A DNA stretch of 64,000 nt from Saxibacter everestensis (GCF_025787225.1 NZ_CP090958.1:897856-961855), one strand, 5' to 3'; shown: positions 8,539-17,741, numbered from the stretch's first letter. Notes: generated by a model not told the origin, from the sequence alone. Numbers and translations are program-made.

Positions 8539-9633
8539 ATGACTAGCTTCGACTTACGAAAGCACTCCCAGCCCACTTCCGACGCCGTGCGTGACGCCAT
8601 CCTGGCCAAGCCCGGATTCGGCGACTACTTCTCCGATCACATGGCGCATGTTCGCTACACGACCGAACAGGGCTGGCATGGCGCCGAGGTTGTTCCTTAC
8701 GGCCCGCTATCCCTGGACCCGGCGGCTGCCGTATTGCACTACGCGCAGGAGATCTTCGAAGGCATCAAGGCCTACCGGCATGCGGACGGTTCGGTCTGGA
8801 CCTTCCGCCCGGAGAAGAATGCCGAGCGCTTCAAGAAGTCGGCCCGGCGGCTCGCGCTGCCGGAGCTCGACACCGAGACCTTCCTCGATTCGCTTCGCGC
8901 GCTGGTGCGCACGGATGCCGCCTGGGTTCCGACGCCAACTTCCGATGCGGACGAGTGCAGCCTCTACCTGAGGCCGTTCATGATTGCGAGTGAGAAGTTC
9001 CTCGGCGTGCGCCCCTCGCACGAGGTCGACTATTACGTGATCGCTTCGCCGGCGGCCGCCTACTTCGGCGGAGAAGTGAAGCCGGTGTCTATCTGGCTGT
9101 CACAGACCTACAATCGCGCCGCGCCAGGCGGGACCGGCTTCGCGAAGTGCGGTGGGAACTACGCCGCATCGATGCTCGCACAGTCTGAGGCAGCAGCGAA
9201 CGGCTGCGCCCAGGTCGCCTTCCTTGACGCGGTCGAGCACAAGTACCTCGAAGAACTCGGCGGGATGAACCTGTTCCTGGTCTACAAGGACGGGCGGATC
9301 GTGACGCCCTCGCTCAGCGACTCGATCCTCGACGGCGTGACCCGCTCCTCGCTGCTTCAGCTGGCCAGGGAAAGCGGCTACACGCCGGAGGAGCGCCGGG
9401 TGTCGATCGACGAGTGGCGCGAGGGCGCAGCCAGCGGCGAGATCACCGAGGCGTTTGCCTGCGGAACCGCTGCCGTGATCACACCGATCGGGGAACTTGT
9501 CACCCCGGACGACCGGATCAAGCACGATACGGACGCCACCGGACCGGTGGCCAGCGCCCTTCGCAAGCAACTGCTCGACCTGCAGTACGGCCGGGTCGAG
9601 GACACTAACGGCTGGCTCACCCGGCTGGTCTAG
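8539..9633 (+). CDS. ilvE: Branched-chain amino acid aminotransferase
   Basis: PLP fold-type IV enzyme interconverting the branched-chain 2-oxo acids and Leu, Ile or Val with glutamate. The PLP lysine is in GFAKCGGNYAAS (about residue 202), and YLRPFMIASE and the C-terminal GTAAVITPIGEL are family motifs. 364 residues is the usual actinobacterial length. ATG is preceded by AAGGAA 6-10 nt upstream. The 175-nt gap after leuB holds no recognisable gene; TATATC near 8510 could serve as a -10. Followed by a probable terminator. Confidence 0.97.
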   Translation: MTSFDLRKHSQPTSDAVRDAILAKPGFGDYFSDHMAHVRYTTEQGWHGAEVVPYGPLSLDPAAAVLHYAQEIFEGIKAYRHADGSVWTFRPEKNAERFKKSARRLALPELDTETFLDSLRALVRTDAAWVPTPTSDADECSLYLRPFMIASEKFLGVRPSHEVDYYVIASPAAAYFGGEVKPVSIWLSQTYNRAAPGGTGFAKCGGNYAASMLAQSEAAANGCAQVAFLDAVEHKYLEELGGMNLFLVYKDGRIVTPSLSDSILDGVTRSSLLQLARESGYTPEERRVSIDEWREGAASGEITEAFACGTAAVITPIGELVTPDDRIKHDTDATGPVASALRKQLLDLQYGRVEDTNGWLTRLV

Positions 9634-9645
9634 GCAGCGATACCG

Positions 9646-9681
9646 AGGGGACCGGGCCGGATGTCGGTCTGGTCCCCTTTC
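9646..9681 (+). terminator. Probable intrinsic terminator after ilvE
   Basis: Arms AGGGGACC (9646-9653) and GGTCCCCT (9671-9678) form an 8-bp GC-rich stem, 17-nt loop, then a short TT tract. It begins 13 nt after the ilvE stop. Confidence 0.65.
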
Positions 9682-9761
9682 GCTGAGTGACTGCCGCCCA
9701 GACGACTGCCGCCCGATGACCGCGACTCGATGACCGCTGACTCGATGACTTGGAGCAATTG

Positions 9762-11126
9762 ATGATCGGCAATGCCGCGAGCCCGGCCCAGCGCGTCCTG
9801 CCCACCAGTGACCAGGTCGTTGGCAACTTGCCCTGGCGCTGGCGTACCCAAGGCGCCATCTTCGTGATCGGCGGCCTGGGATTCATGTTCGACGCCTGGG
9901 ACGTTGCGCTGAACGGCTTCCTGATTCCGCTGCTCAGCGAGGAATGGTCCCTGCGGCCGGGACAGGCAGCGTGGATGGCGACTTCCAACCTGATCGGGAT
10001 GGCACTCGGGGCATTCGTCTGGGGCGGCATCGCTGACCGGATCGGTCGAAAGCGCGCATTCACCCTCACACTGCTGATGTTCTCGCTGTTCACGGTTGCC
10101 GGCGCCGCGAGTCCGGGAATCGAGGTGTTCTGCCTCTTCAGGTTCCTGGCCGGCGTAGGCCTCGGCGGCTGCATACCGGTCGACTACGCACTGGTCGGCG
10201 AGTTCACCCCAACCAGGCAGCGCGGCCGCGTTCTGACCGCGATGGACGGCTGGTGGCCGATTGGTGCGACCCTGTGCGCCGTGGTTTCCGCCTCGCTCCT
10301 CGTCTTCGACAATTGGCGCCTGCTGATGCTCGTGATGGTGCTCCCCGCCTTGCTCGTCGTCTGGGTTCGCCGGTCAGTGCCGGAATCGCCGCTCTACCTG
10401 GCTCGCTCAGGTCAGCGCGATGAGGCGAACAAGGTGATCGGCTGGCTGGTGCAGCGAACCGGAGGTAGCCAAACGGAGTGGACCCTGCCGGCCGCCGGCA
10501 TCAAGCCGTCGATGAGCCTCTCCGCCCTCACCGGGCAGTTGGCCCGGCTATGGACATTTTCCTGGCGGATCACGCTGGTCAGCTGGCTGCTGTTCGTCAG
10601 CGTGCTGCTGACCTATTACGCCGCACTGACCTGGCTGCCGAAGATCCTGAAATCGGTCGGCTACGGCGACCAGGCGGCATTCATGGTGACGGCAGGTATG
10701 ACCGGAATCGGAATACTGGGCGTCATTGTCTGCGCCTGGCTGGTAGAAATCGTGGGCCGGAAATGGATTCTCGGTGTCTCCGCGGTCCTATCCGCGGCCT
10801 CATTGCTGGCGTTCGCCCTCATGCTTGGCAATCCAGTGGCGGCGCAAATCTCGATTCTGTGCTTCGGATTTTTCATCCAGGTATCGGTTCCTGCCCTCTA
10901 CACCTACGTCTCCGAGTTGTACCCGACCCAGCTGCGCGGTTCTGGATTTGGCTGGGCCTCCGCGGCATCCCGGCTCGCCACCGGCATAGCCCCGCTACTC
11001 TTCGCGATAATGTGGCCGCTTTTCGGTCTGACCTGGACCTTCGCCGGGACGGCGGCACTTGTGCTGGTAGCGGTAATCGCGATGGCCGTGCTCACCCGGG
11101 AAACCCGGGCCGAGCAACTGGCCTGA
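9762..11126 (+). CDS. MFS transporter, sugar/aromatic-acid porter-like
   Basis: Twelve-TM major facilitator of about 454 residues. The loop 2-3 motif is GGIADRIGRKRAF, PESPLYL occurs after TM6 and a YPTQLRGSGFGWASA motif before TM11, all typical of the sugar-porter/AAHS/NiaP branch. ATG at 9762 is chosen: GGAG lies 6 nt upstream, while the in-frame TTG at 9750 has none. Substrate cannot be assigned; NiaP-like niacin, aromatic acids and sugars are all possible. It stands between ilvE and the citramalate synthase locus without an obvious operon link to either. Confidence 0.9.
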   Translation: MIGNAASPAQRVLPTSDQVVGNLPWRWRTQGAIFVIGGLGFMFDAWDVALNGFLIPLLSEEWSLRPGQAAWMATSNLIGMALGAFVWGGIADRIGRKRAFTLTLLMFSLFTVAGAASPGIEVFCLFRFLAGVGLGGCIPVDYALVGEFTPTRQRGRVLTAMDGWWPIGATLCAVVSASLLVFDNWRLLMLVMVLPALLVVWVRRSVPESPLYLARSGQRDEANKVIGWLVQRTGGSQTEWTLPAAGIKPSMSLSALTGQLARLWTFSWRITLVSWLLFVSVLLTYYAALTWLPKILKSVGYGDQAAFMVTAGMTGIGILGVIVCAWLVEIVGRKWILGVSAVLSAASLLAFALMLGNPVAAQISILCFGFFIQVSVPALYTYVSELYPTQLRGSGFGWASAASRLATGIAPLLFAIMWPLFGLTWTFAGTAALVLVAVIAMAVLTRETRAEQLA

Positions 11127-11220
11127 CCGCTCGGCCGTGGCACACCGGTTCCGGGCGTGGCCGCCCAACGACTGAGACGTTGTTGCAGGGAGCCGGGAAA
11201 GCTGCAATTATGACCGGGTG

Positions 11221-11250
11221 ATGCACACCACGGCGATCAGTATTACCTAG
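11221..11250 (+). CDS. Candidate leader peptide MHTTAISIT of an attenuator
   Basis: A nine-codon ORF, ATG to TAG, in which three codons are Thr and two Ile. It lies 107 nt before cimA and is followed directly by a nested hairpin and then a strong terminator. Thr and Ile content fits the isoleucine-forming role of the downstream gene. The ribosome site is weak (CCGGGTG directly upstream) and GTG 11218 is an alternative in-frame start. Assigned by arrangement, not homology. Confidence 0.6.
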   Translation: MHTTAISIT

Positions 11251-11289
11251 CGCGCGAGTAGCGCCTTCTGACCGAAGGCACGCCGCGCG
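11251..11289 (+). promoter_or_regulatory. Nested hairpin of the cimA leader, possible pause/antiterminator element
   Basis: Outer arms CGCGCG at 11251-11256 and 11284-11289, inner stem GCCTTC/GAAGGC at 11263-11268 and 11274-11279 with loop TGACC. It starts at the stop codon of the leader ORF, where a stalled ribosome would prevent its folding. Confidence 0.55.
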
Positions 11290-11292
11290 TCT

Positions 11293-11320
11293 ACCCTCTG
11301 CCCGAAGCGGAGGGTTTTTT
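11293..11320 (+). terminator. Intrinsic terminator in the cimA leader (attenuator)
   Basis: Nine-bp stem ACCCTCTGC/GCGGAGGGT (11293-11301 with 11307-11315, one G-T pair), loop CCGAA, then TTTTTT at 11315-11320. It lies before, not after, a gene: 37 nt upstream of the cimA start. Confidence 0.88.
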
Positions 11321-11357
11321 GTTGGCAGAAATAGTTGGACTTGCAAGGAATCGGCTC

Positions 11358-12938
11358 ATGAGTAACTCGGTGCATATCTACGACACGACCCTGCGCGACG
11401 GCGCCCAGCAGGAGGGGCTCAACCTTTCGATCGCCGACAAGATCACCATCGCCGGGCTACTCGATGAACTCGGAGTTGACTTCATTGAAGGCGGCTGGCC
11501 GGGCGCCATCCCTAAAGACACCGAGTTCTTTGCCCGCGCCGGTGAACTGGACTTGAAACACGCCACACTCGCCGCGTTCGGTTCAACCCGGAAGGCCAAC
11601 GTTGCGGTTGAGGACGACGCGCAGGTCAATGCCTTGCTCGCTGCGAACACGAGCGTTGTCACTCTGGTGGCAAAAAGTCACCTGGGTCACGTGGAGCGGG
11701 CGCTGAAAACCACGGCTGACGAGAACCTGGCGATGATCACCGACACGATCCGGTTTCTGACCGCCCAGGGCCGGCGAGTGTTCCTCGACGCAGAGCACTT
11801 CTTCGATTCGTTCCGCTCGAGTACCTCCTACGCCCTCGACGTGGTTGCGGCATCGCATGAAGCGGGTGCCGAACTCGTGGCGCTCTGTGACACGAATGGC
11901 GGCATGCTGCCCAGCTGGATCACCGAAGCTGTCGGCCGGGTGCACGCCGAGGTGCCGAATGCACGGCTCGGCATTCACGCCCATAACGACACCGGCTGCG
12001 CGGCGGCCAACTCGATTGCCGCCGTCGAAGCGGGCGCAACGCACGTACAGGGCACGATCAACGGCTATGGCGAGCGAACCGGAAACGCGGACCTGCTCAC
12101 CGTGGCACTCAATCTGGATCTGAAGCTCGGACTGAATACGCTTCCGGAGGGCCATCGCGCTGAGGCCAGTTCCATCGCGCACGCAATCAGCGAGCATACG
12201 AACATTCCGGCCGGCGCACGGCAGCCCTACGTCGGCTCTAGCGCCTTTGCCCATAAGGCGGGCCTGCACGCCTCTGCGATCCGGGTCGATCCGGACCTGT
12301 ACCAGCACATCGACCCGGTCCAGGTGGGCAACGATATGCGGATGCTGATCTCGGACATGGCCGGACGGGCATCCATCGAACTCAAGGGCAAGGAACTTGG
12401 CTACGACCTGGCCGGCAACCACGACTTGCTCGGCCGGCTCACCAATCGGGTGAAGGAGCTCGAGGCAAAGGGCTATACCTTCGATGCCGCCGACGCCTCC
12501 TTCGAGCTGTTGCTGCGTGAAGAAGCAGACGGAAGTCGACCAGAGTTCTTCCAGGTGGCGAACTGGCGGACCATCGTAGTCGCCAAGGGCACCCATGGCG
12601 CGAACGACATCGACACCGCCGAGGCAACGGTCAAGGTCCGGGTCAAGGGCGAGAAGCTGATCACGACGGTCGAGGGCAACGGCCCGGTGAACGCGCTGGA
12701 CAAAGCATTACGCCAGGTGTTGTCCGGGGCCTATCCGCAGCTGTCCGCGGTCCGGCTGGTCGATTACAAGGTCCGCATCCTCGATTCCGCCAGCGGTACG
12801 GATGCCGTCACCCGGGTTCTGATTGAATCGACGGACGGTGATCGTCGGTGGACAACTGTCGGTGTCGCCTCGAATGTGGTGGAAGCCAGCTGGCAGGCGC
12901 TGCTCGATTCACTGGTCTACTTCCTGGTGAAGAACTAA
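11358..12938 (+). CDS. cimA: Citramalate synthase
   Basis: Condenses acetyl-CoA and pyruvate to (R)-citramalate, the entry to threonine-independent isoleucine synthesis; products then pass through LeuCD and LeuB, both encoded in this window. The N-terminus IYDTTLRDGAQQEGLNLS and EGGWPGAIPKDTEFF match CimA rather than LeuA; GIHAHNDTGCAAANS carries the metal-binding histidines, and the C-terminal part is the LeuA-type regulatory domain. ATG 11358 is chosen because AAGGA lies 8 nt upstream and the 13 extra residues from 11319 overlap the terminator. 526 residues fits the family. Expression is probably set by the leader attenuator upstream. Confidence 0.93.
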   Translation: MSNSVHIYDTTLRDGAQQEGLNLSIADKITIAGLLDELGVDFIEGGWPGAIPKDTEFFARAGELDLKHATLAAFGSTRKANVAVEDDAQVNALLAANTSVVTLVAKSHLGHVERALKTTADENLAMITDTIRFLTAQGRRVFLDAEHFFDSFRSSTSYALDVVAASHEAGAELVALCDTNGGMLPSWITEAVGRVHAEVPNARLGIHAHNDTGCAAANSIAAVEAGATHVQGTINGYGERTGNADLLTVALNLDLKLGLNTLPEGHRAEASSIAHAISEHTNIPAGARQPYVGSSAFAHKAGLHASAIRVDPDLYQHIDPVQVGNDMRMLISDMAGRASIELKGKELGYDLAGNHDLLGRLTNRVKELEAKGYTFDAADASFELLLREEADGSRPEFFQVANWRTIVVAKGTHGANDIDTAEATVKVRVKGEKLITTVEGNGPVNALDKALRQVLSGAYPQLSAVRLVDYKVRILDSASGTDAVTRVLIESTDGDRRWTTVGVASNVVEASWQALLDSLVYFLVKN

Positions 12939-12953
12939 GCAAGTAGGGGGAGC

Positions 12954-14003
12954 ATGCACGGCGAGTACAAAGTGCCCGGCGGAAAGCTGGTCGTTGTGGA
13001 CCTTGAGGTCCGCGATGGAAGGATCGATGACTTCCAGCTCAGCGGTGACTTCTTCCTCGAACCCGAAGAGGCATTGGACGACATCAACCGGGCAGTCAGG
13101 GGTGCTCCAGCGGACACCGATCAGGCAACGCTTGCGTCCCGGATTCAGGCGGCGCTTCGACTCGACGCAGAGCTGAACGGCTTCACGCCCGATGCGGTGG
13201 CCATCGCCGTCCGCCGGGCGATCGGTAATGCCGCGGACTGGAGAGACTTCGACTGGCAGATCATCCACTCGCCGGTGCTGCCGACAGTGCAGAACGTCGC
13301 GTTGGATGAGGTGCTCGCGCAGGAGGTCGCGGCCGGGCGACGCAAGCCAACCGTTCGGTTCTGGGAGTGGGAGGACAAGGCAGTCGTCATCGGATCGTTC
13401 CAGTCCGTGAAGAATGAGGTCGATCCCGAGGGGGCCGCCCGGCACGGAGTGCAGGTAACCCGCCGGGTATCGGGCGGCGGAGCAATGTTCATGGAGGGCG
13501 GCAACTGCATTACCTATTCGCTGTACTTCCCGTCCAAGCTGGTGTCGGGGCTGTCATTCGTTGATTCGTACGCCTACCTGGACGACTGGGTGTTATCCGC
13601 ACTGAAAAGCGCGGGGGTCGAGGCCTGGTACGTGCCGATCAACGACATCACCTCGGCGAACGGCAAGATCGGAGGCGCGGCCCAGAAGCGCTTCGGTGCT
13701 GGAACCGTGCTGCATCACGTGACGATGTCGTACGACATCGACGCCGACAAGATGGTCGAGGTGCTGCGGATCGGGAAGGAAAAGCTCTCCGACAAGGGCC
13801 ACGGCTCGGCGAAGAAACGGGTCGATCCGCTTCGCCGGCAGACCGGCATGCCCCGGGAGGACATCATCGAGCGGATGATCGATACATTCGTATCGCGCTA
13901 TGGCGCCAGTGCCGACACGATCTCCGATCATGAGATGGCTCTCGCCGAGAAGAGCGTTGCCACCAAGTTCGGCACCAGGGAGTGGACCGAAAGGGTGCCC
14001 TAG
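12954..14003 (+). CDS. Lipoate-protein ligase family protein with N-terminal LplB-like domain
   Basis: Predicted to activate lipoate (or octanoate) and attach it to lipoyl domains. The C-terminal two thirds (about 105-349) is the biotin/lipoate A/B ligase fold: NVALDEVLAQE, the lipoate-loop RRVSGGGAMFMEGGN, and the lysine in GKIGGAAQKR. Residues 1-85 (EYKVPGGKLVVVDLEV...) resemble the accessory domain that is C-terminal in E. coli LplA or separate (LplB) in archaea, here placed first. ATG with GGGGAG 5 nt upstream; the gene starts 15 nt after cimA and is probably in the same transcript. Exact acyl donor is uncertain. Confidence 0.85.
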   Translation: MHGEYKVPGGKLVVVDLEVRDGRIDDFQLSGDFFLEPEEALDDINRAVRGAPADTDQATLASRIQAALRLDAELNGFTPDAVAIAVRRAIGNAADWRDFDWQIIHSPVLPTVQNVALDEVLAQEVAAGRRKPTVRFWEWEDKAVVIGSFQSVKNEVDPEGAARHGVQVTRRVSGGGAMFMEGGNCITYSLYFPSKLVSGLSFVDSYAYLDDWVLSALKSAGVEAWYVPINDITSANGKIGGAAQKRFGAGTVLHHVTMSYDIDADKMVEVLRIGKEKLSDKGHGSAKKRVDPLRRQTGMPREDIIERMIDTFVSRYGASADTISDHEMALAEKSVATKFGTREWTERVP

Positions 14004-14103
14004 CAAAAGTGGCGGTACCCGAGGGCCCGACGGTATTACGGTAATCTGGCTTTCAGTGCCCATCGGGCACGCGTCCTAATAGTCTTCATTCCCTGGAGTA
14101 CCC

Positions 14104-14889
14104 TTGCGTCAGGTTCAGCCCAGCGTTCAGCTCATTGCCAAGCCTCAAATCGACTGGGATGCCATTCGCGGATACCTCGATGAGGTCGGCGGCACCACCT
14201 GGGCTGACCGTGTCCAGGAGGCGGATAGCCCCGATGGTGAGGATCTGGTCGAGTTCTCCGGACGGATGTGCTATCGGTCCTGGGAGCCCGGGCTGAACCC
14301 GAATGTCTCCAAAGTGCGCACCGACTCCTCTTCGTACCTGGCGAACGTTATCTCCTCGCAGCATGGCTCGGTGATGGAGCACGCGAACTACACATTCATC
14401 CTGCACAATGTCTCGCGGGTCTACACCCATGAGCTGATCCGGCATCGGGCCGGATGTGCCTACAGCCAGGAGTCGCTGCGCTTCGTGCGGCTGGAGGACC
14501 TGCCGTTCTGGTTCCCGGACTGGGCCAAGGAAGACCCCGAACTGATGGAGCGTTCGCTCAAGCTGCTCGACCAGATGGAAGAGCACCAGAAGTGGATGGC
14601 CGGGCACTTCGATCTCGACAAGGCAGGCCTGCCGTTCTCGGAGAAGAAGCACAAGACGTCGTTCATGCGGCGGTTCGCGCCAGAAGGCCTCGCCACGGGC
14701 ATTGTCTACACCGCAAACCTGCGCTCGCTGCGGCACGTTATCGAAATGCGCACCGCCAAGGGAGCAGAAGAGGAAATTCGTCTGGTGTTCGGCCAGGTCG
14801 CCGACATCATGAAGCAGGAGGCGCCAGCTATCTTTGCCGATTACACCGTCGAAGACGGCAGCTGGATTCCCGGGACGCGCAAGGCATAG
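14104..14889 (+). CDS. thyX: FAD-dependent thymidylate synthase, variant motif
   Basis: ThyX-family flavin-dependent methylation of dUMP using methylenetetrahydrofolate. The signature is present at about residues 113-124 as [12 protein letters not shown], with eight rather than seven residues between RHR and Ser, and the usual AQWEIR region reads [28 protein letters not shown] and [25 protein letters not shown] also fit the fold. TTG start with GGAG 5 nt upstream; no nearer ATG. 261 residues is normal. No thyA is in the window. The variant spacing may mark a divergent subfamily. Confidence 0.85.
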   Translation: MRQVQPSVQLIAKPQIDWDAIRGYLDEVGGTTWADRVQEADSPDGEDLVEFSGRMCYRSWEPGLNPNVSKVRTDSSSYLANVISSQHGSVMEHANYTFILHNVSRVYTHELIRHRAGCAYSQESLRFVRLEDLPFWFPDWAKEDPELMERSLKLLDQMEEHQKWMAGHFDLDKAGLPFSEKKHKTSFMRRFAPEGLATGIVYTANLRSLRHVIEMRTAKGAEEEIRLVFGQVADIMKQEAPAIFADYTVEDGSWIPGTRKA

Positions 14890-14924
14890 GCCGGGCACCG
14901 GGCGAGTCAGGCAGACTGTTAACC

Positions 14925-16013
14925 ATGACTTCCTTTCAATGCAGCGCCGCGGACCGGGATTGGTGTTCCGAGGCAATCCGGAAGGTTGAGGCCGATGCGC
15001 AACGTTCGGCGGACACCCACCTGCACCAGATCCCGCTGCCGGAGTCGTGGGGGATCGACCTCTATCTCAAAGACGAGTCGGTACACCCGACCGGCAGCCT
15101 GAAGCACCGCCTGGCCAGGTCGCTGTTCCTATACGCGCTGTCCAACGGCTGGTTACGCGAAGGCACGACAGTGATCGAAGCCACCAGCGGCAATACAGCC
15201 GTGTCCGAGGCCTACTTCGCCCGGATGATCGGCCTGCCTTTCGTCGCGGTGATGCCGCGCAGCACGAGTCCGGTGAAGATTGCCCGGATTGAGGCGTATG
15301 GCGGCAGCTGCCATTTCGTCGATGCCGCGCCGGATATCTACGCGGAGGCCGAGCGGCTCGCCGCCGAGTGCGATGGCCATTACCTGGATCAGTTCACCTA
15401 TGCCGAACGGGCCACCGACTGGCGTGGCAATAACAACATCGCCGAATCGATCTACGGACAGCTCGAGCTGGAACGGCATCCGATTCCGAGCTGGATCGTG
15501 GTGGCTGCAGGAACTGGCGGGACGTCATCCACGATTGGCCGTTACATTCGCTATCGGCGGCATCAGACCAGGCTGGCAGTCGTCGACCCGGAGAACTCCT
15601 CGTACTATCCGGGCTGGGCCGACAACATCAGCGACTATTCGACCGGGATGCCTTCTCGAATCGAGGGGATCGGCCGTCCGCGGATGGAGCCTAGTTTCAT
15701 CCCGACCGTCATCGATCAGATGATCCCGGTGCCGGATGCCGCCAGCATCGCCGCGATGCGCCAGCTGGCGGCGTACACCGGCCGCAGCGTGGGCGGGTCC
15801 ACCGGGACCTGCATGTGGGGAGTGTGGACCCTGATTGCGCAGATGCTTGAGCGAGGCGAACGCGGCAGTGTCGTCACACTGCTGTGCGACGCCGGAGATC
15901 TGTACGCCACGACCTACTACGATGACGAGTGGCTGGCCGCCAAGGGACTACAGCCGGAGCCCTACGAACAGCAGATCGCGGGCTTGCTTGCCACCGGATC
16001 GTTTACCGCCTGA
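14925..16013 (+). CDS. PLP-dependent cysteine synthase family protein, CysK2-like
   Basis: Fold-type II PLP enzyme of the O-acetylserine sulfhydrylase/cystathionine beta-synthase group. PLP lysine K60 in TGSLKHR and the substrate loop TSGNTA (about 87-92) are present. The N-terminus with [20 protein letters not shown] and the 362-residue length resemble mycobacterial CysK2, which forms S-sulfocysteine from O-phosphoserine and thiosulfate; this is by memory of the family, not a search. ATG 14925 is taken because the frame upstream only overlaps thyX. Gap to thyX is 35 nt. Confidence 0.82.
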   Translation: MTSFQCSAADRDWCSEAIRKVEADAQRSADTHLHQIPLPESWGIDLYLKDESVHPTGSLKHRLARSLFLYALSNGWLREGTTVIEATSGNTAVSEAYFARMIGLPFVAVMPRSTSPVKIARIEAYGGSCHFVDAAPDIYAEAERLAAECDGHYLDQFTYAERATDWRGNNNIAESIYGQLELERHPIPSWIVVAAGTGGTSSTIGRYIRYRRHQTRLAVVDPENSSYYPGWADNISDYSTGMPSRIEGIGRPRMEPSFIPTVIDQMIPVPDAASIAAMRQLAAYTGRSVGGSTGTCMWGVWTLIAQMLERGERGSVVTLLCDAGDLYATTYYDDEWLAAKGLQPEPYEQQIAGLLATGSFTA

Positions 16014-16094
16014 GCCGTGCCGCGGGAAGCCGTGGCAGACAAAGGAGAAGACATACTCGGCCGACTGAGCCGTTTCACGAATAAGGAGCAATCT

Positions 16095-17741
16095 ATGGGG
16101 TGGCGGATCACCAGGCCGGCAGCGATTTTACTGACTTTGGCACTCGTTGTCAGCGGATGTACCGCAACCGCCGAGCAGGAAGCGCCTTCGTCCCCGACGC
16201 TGGCGGCAGTCCGGGACAAGGTTTCCGTGATTGATGGCTCCGCCGCGGAAATGTCGATAGCGGCAAGTGGGCGGTTCTTCAAGACGAGCCCAACAGTTGT
16301 CGTTGCGGTGGACGGGGATTACGCCGCAATCGGACACGCCTCGACTGCCGCAGTCGGCCTCGGCGTTCCGCTGATTGTCGCCGAGCGAGGTTCCGGCGAC
16401 ACCGGCCCCATCGCTGCCGAGCTCGATCGACTGGGGTCCGGCACCGTCGTGGCATTCGGCTCGCCGACGGGCGGCTGGCAGCCTTACACCGGCGATCGCA
16501 CGGTCGTTGCAGGACCGGACAGCGCCGAGGGTTTCGACAAGAACCTGGGTCTGAAGGCTACGCCGGCCGACAGCAAGGTAAACGAACTGCAGCAGAGCGT
16601 GGCCGCGCTGCAGCGCGATAAGCTCGGCCTGATCAGCGTTCAGGATGCCGATACGGCCGGGCGCACCACGACCGAACCCTCGGATGAGAAACTCCCGGAT
16701 ACAGCCGCGTCGGCAAAGTCGGTGGACGCTACGGTGGTCGCTGGCCGGCAGGGCACCGCCGCCGCCCCCGCCCTGGCGACGGCCCGGGCGGCAAACTCGC
16801 CGGTTCTCAACGCCGACAGCGAAAACGTGTTCGGTTCGCAGGAAGTTATCGACGCGGTTCATAAGCGTCAGGACAAGCCGGTTATCGGCATCGGCATCGG
16901 TCCCGAATCGGTGGTTCAGTACCGGCTGGAAAGCGCTCAAACCGGATACCAGCTCCCCGGCGGCGGCCAGACGGTGTTTCCGGGGCGACGAATGATTGCG
17001 CTGTACGGCCACCCGGGCACGAAGTCGATGGGAGTGCTCGGTGAGCAGGGCATCGATGAATCGATCGCCCGGGCAAAGAAGGTCGCCAAAAGCTACCAGA
17101 AGCACAGCGAAGAACCGGTGGTGCCCACCTTCGAACTGATCGCCACGGTTGCATCCGCTGCCAAAGGCAAGGACGGCGACTACTCCTATGAGACCCCGGC
17201 GAAGGACATCGAGCCGTGGATCGACGCCGCCGAGAAGGCTGGCGTTTATGTGGTGCTCGATATCCAGCCCGGGCGCACCGATTTCCTTACCCAGGCAAAG
17301 CTCTACGAGGACCTGCTCAAGCGTCCGAACGTGGGACTTGCCCTGGACCCGGAGTGGCGTCTGAAGTCGAACCAGAAGCACCTGGCGCAGGTCGGCTCGG
17401 TGAAAGTTGAGGAGGTCAACGAGGTATTGAACTGGCTGGCCGACCTCACCCGGGAGAACAAGCTTCCGCAGAAGGTTTTCACGCTGCACCAGTTCAAACT
17501 GAAGATGATCCAGGATCGCGAGCGGCTCGACACATCCCGCGAGGAACTCGCAATCGTACTGCACGCCGACGGGCACGGCAGCCCAGGGGAGAAGATGTCG
17601 ACGTGGCAGGCGTTGCAAAAAGGCCTGCCGAAGTCGGTCTGGATGGGGTGGAAAAACTTCTATGACGAAGACAAGCCGACATTCTCGCCCGAGCAGACGT
17701 ACGCTATTGATCCCAAGCCGTGGTTTGTCTCCTATCAATGA
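16095..17741 (+). CDS. Lipoprotein of unknown function
   Basis: Signal peptide with hydrophobic core (AAILLTLALVV) and lipobox VSGC at about residues 18-21, so a secreted lipid-anchored protein. ATG 16095 is chosen by AAGGAG 6 nt upstream; the longer frame from 16017 would hide the signal. Residues about 50-250 contain repeated VVVAVDGDYAAIGHAS- and GSGTVVAFGS-like units that faintly recall CW_binding_2 repeats. Residues about 340-548 look like a TIM-barrel (VYVVLDIQPGRTDF, VGLALDPEW, KVFTLHQF, IVLHADGHG, WMGWKNFYDED). I do not recognise a named family. Neighbours, CysK2-like and DUF1206, give no functional clue. Confidence 0.8.
   Translation: MGWRITRPAAILLTLALVVSGCTATAEQEAPSSPTLAAVRDKVSVIDGSAAEMSIAASGRFFKTSPTVVVAVDGDYAAIGHASTAAVGLGVPLIVAERGSGDTGPIAAELDRLGSGTVVAFGSPTGGWQPYTGDRTVVAGPDSAEGFDKNLGLKATPADSKVNELQQSVAALQRDKLGLISVQDADTAGRTTTEPSDEKLPDTAASAKSVDATVVAGRQGTAAAPALATARAANSPVLNADSENVFGSQEVIDAVHKRQDKPVIGIGIGPESVVQYRLESAQTGYQLPGGGQTVFPGRRMIALYGHPGTKSMGVLGEQGIDESIARAKKVAKSYQKHSEEPVVPTFELIATVASAAKGKDGDYSYETPAKDIEPWIDAAEKAGVYVVLDIQPGRTDFLTQAKLYEDLLKRPNVGLALDPEWRLKSNQKHLAQVGSVKVEEVNEVLNWLADLTRENKLPQKVFTLHQFKLKMIQDRERLDTSREELAIVLHADGHGSPGEKMSTWQALQKGLPKSVWMGWKNFYDEDKPTFSPEQTYAIDPKPWFVSYQ

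Noticed and set aside
11251-11320. The cimA leader was considered as a T-box riboswitch.
   Set aside because: There is no T-box 14-mer or specifier stem, and the leader is too short; a leader peptide explains the hairpins better.
14454-14924. Apparent fusion of thyX-region sequence to the CysK2-like protein.
   Set aside because: The upstream part is thyX read in another frame; the family N-terminus begins at 14925.
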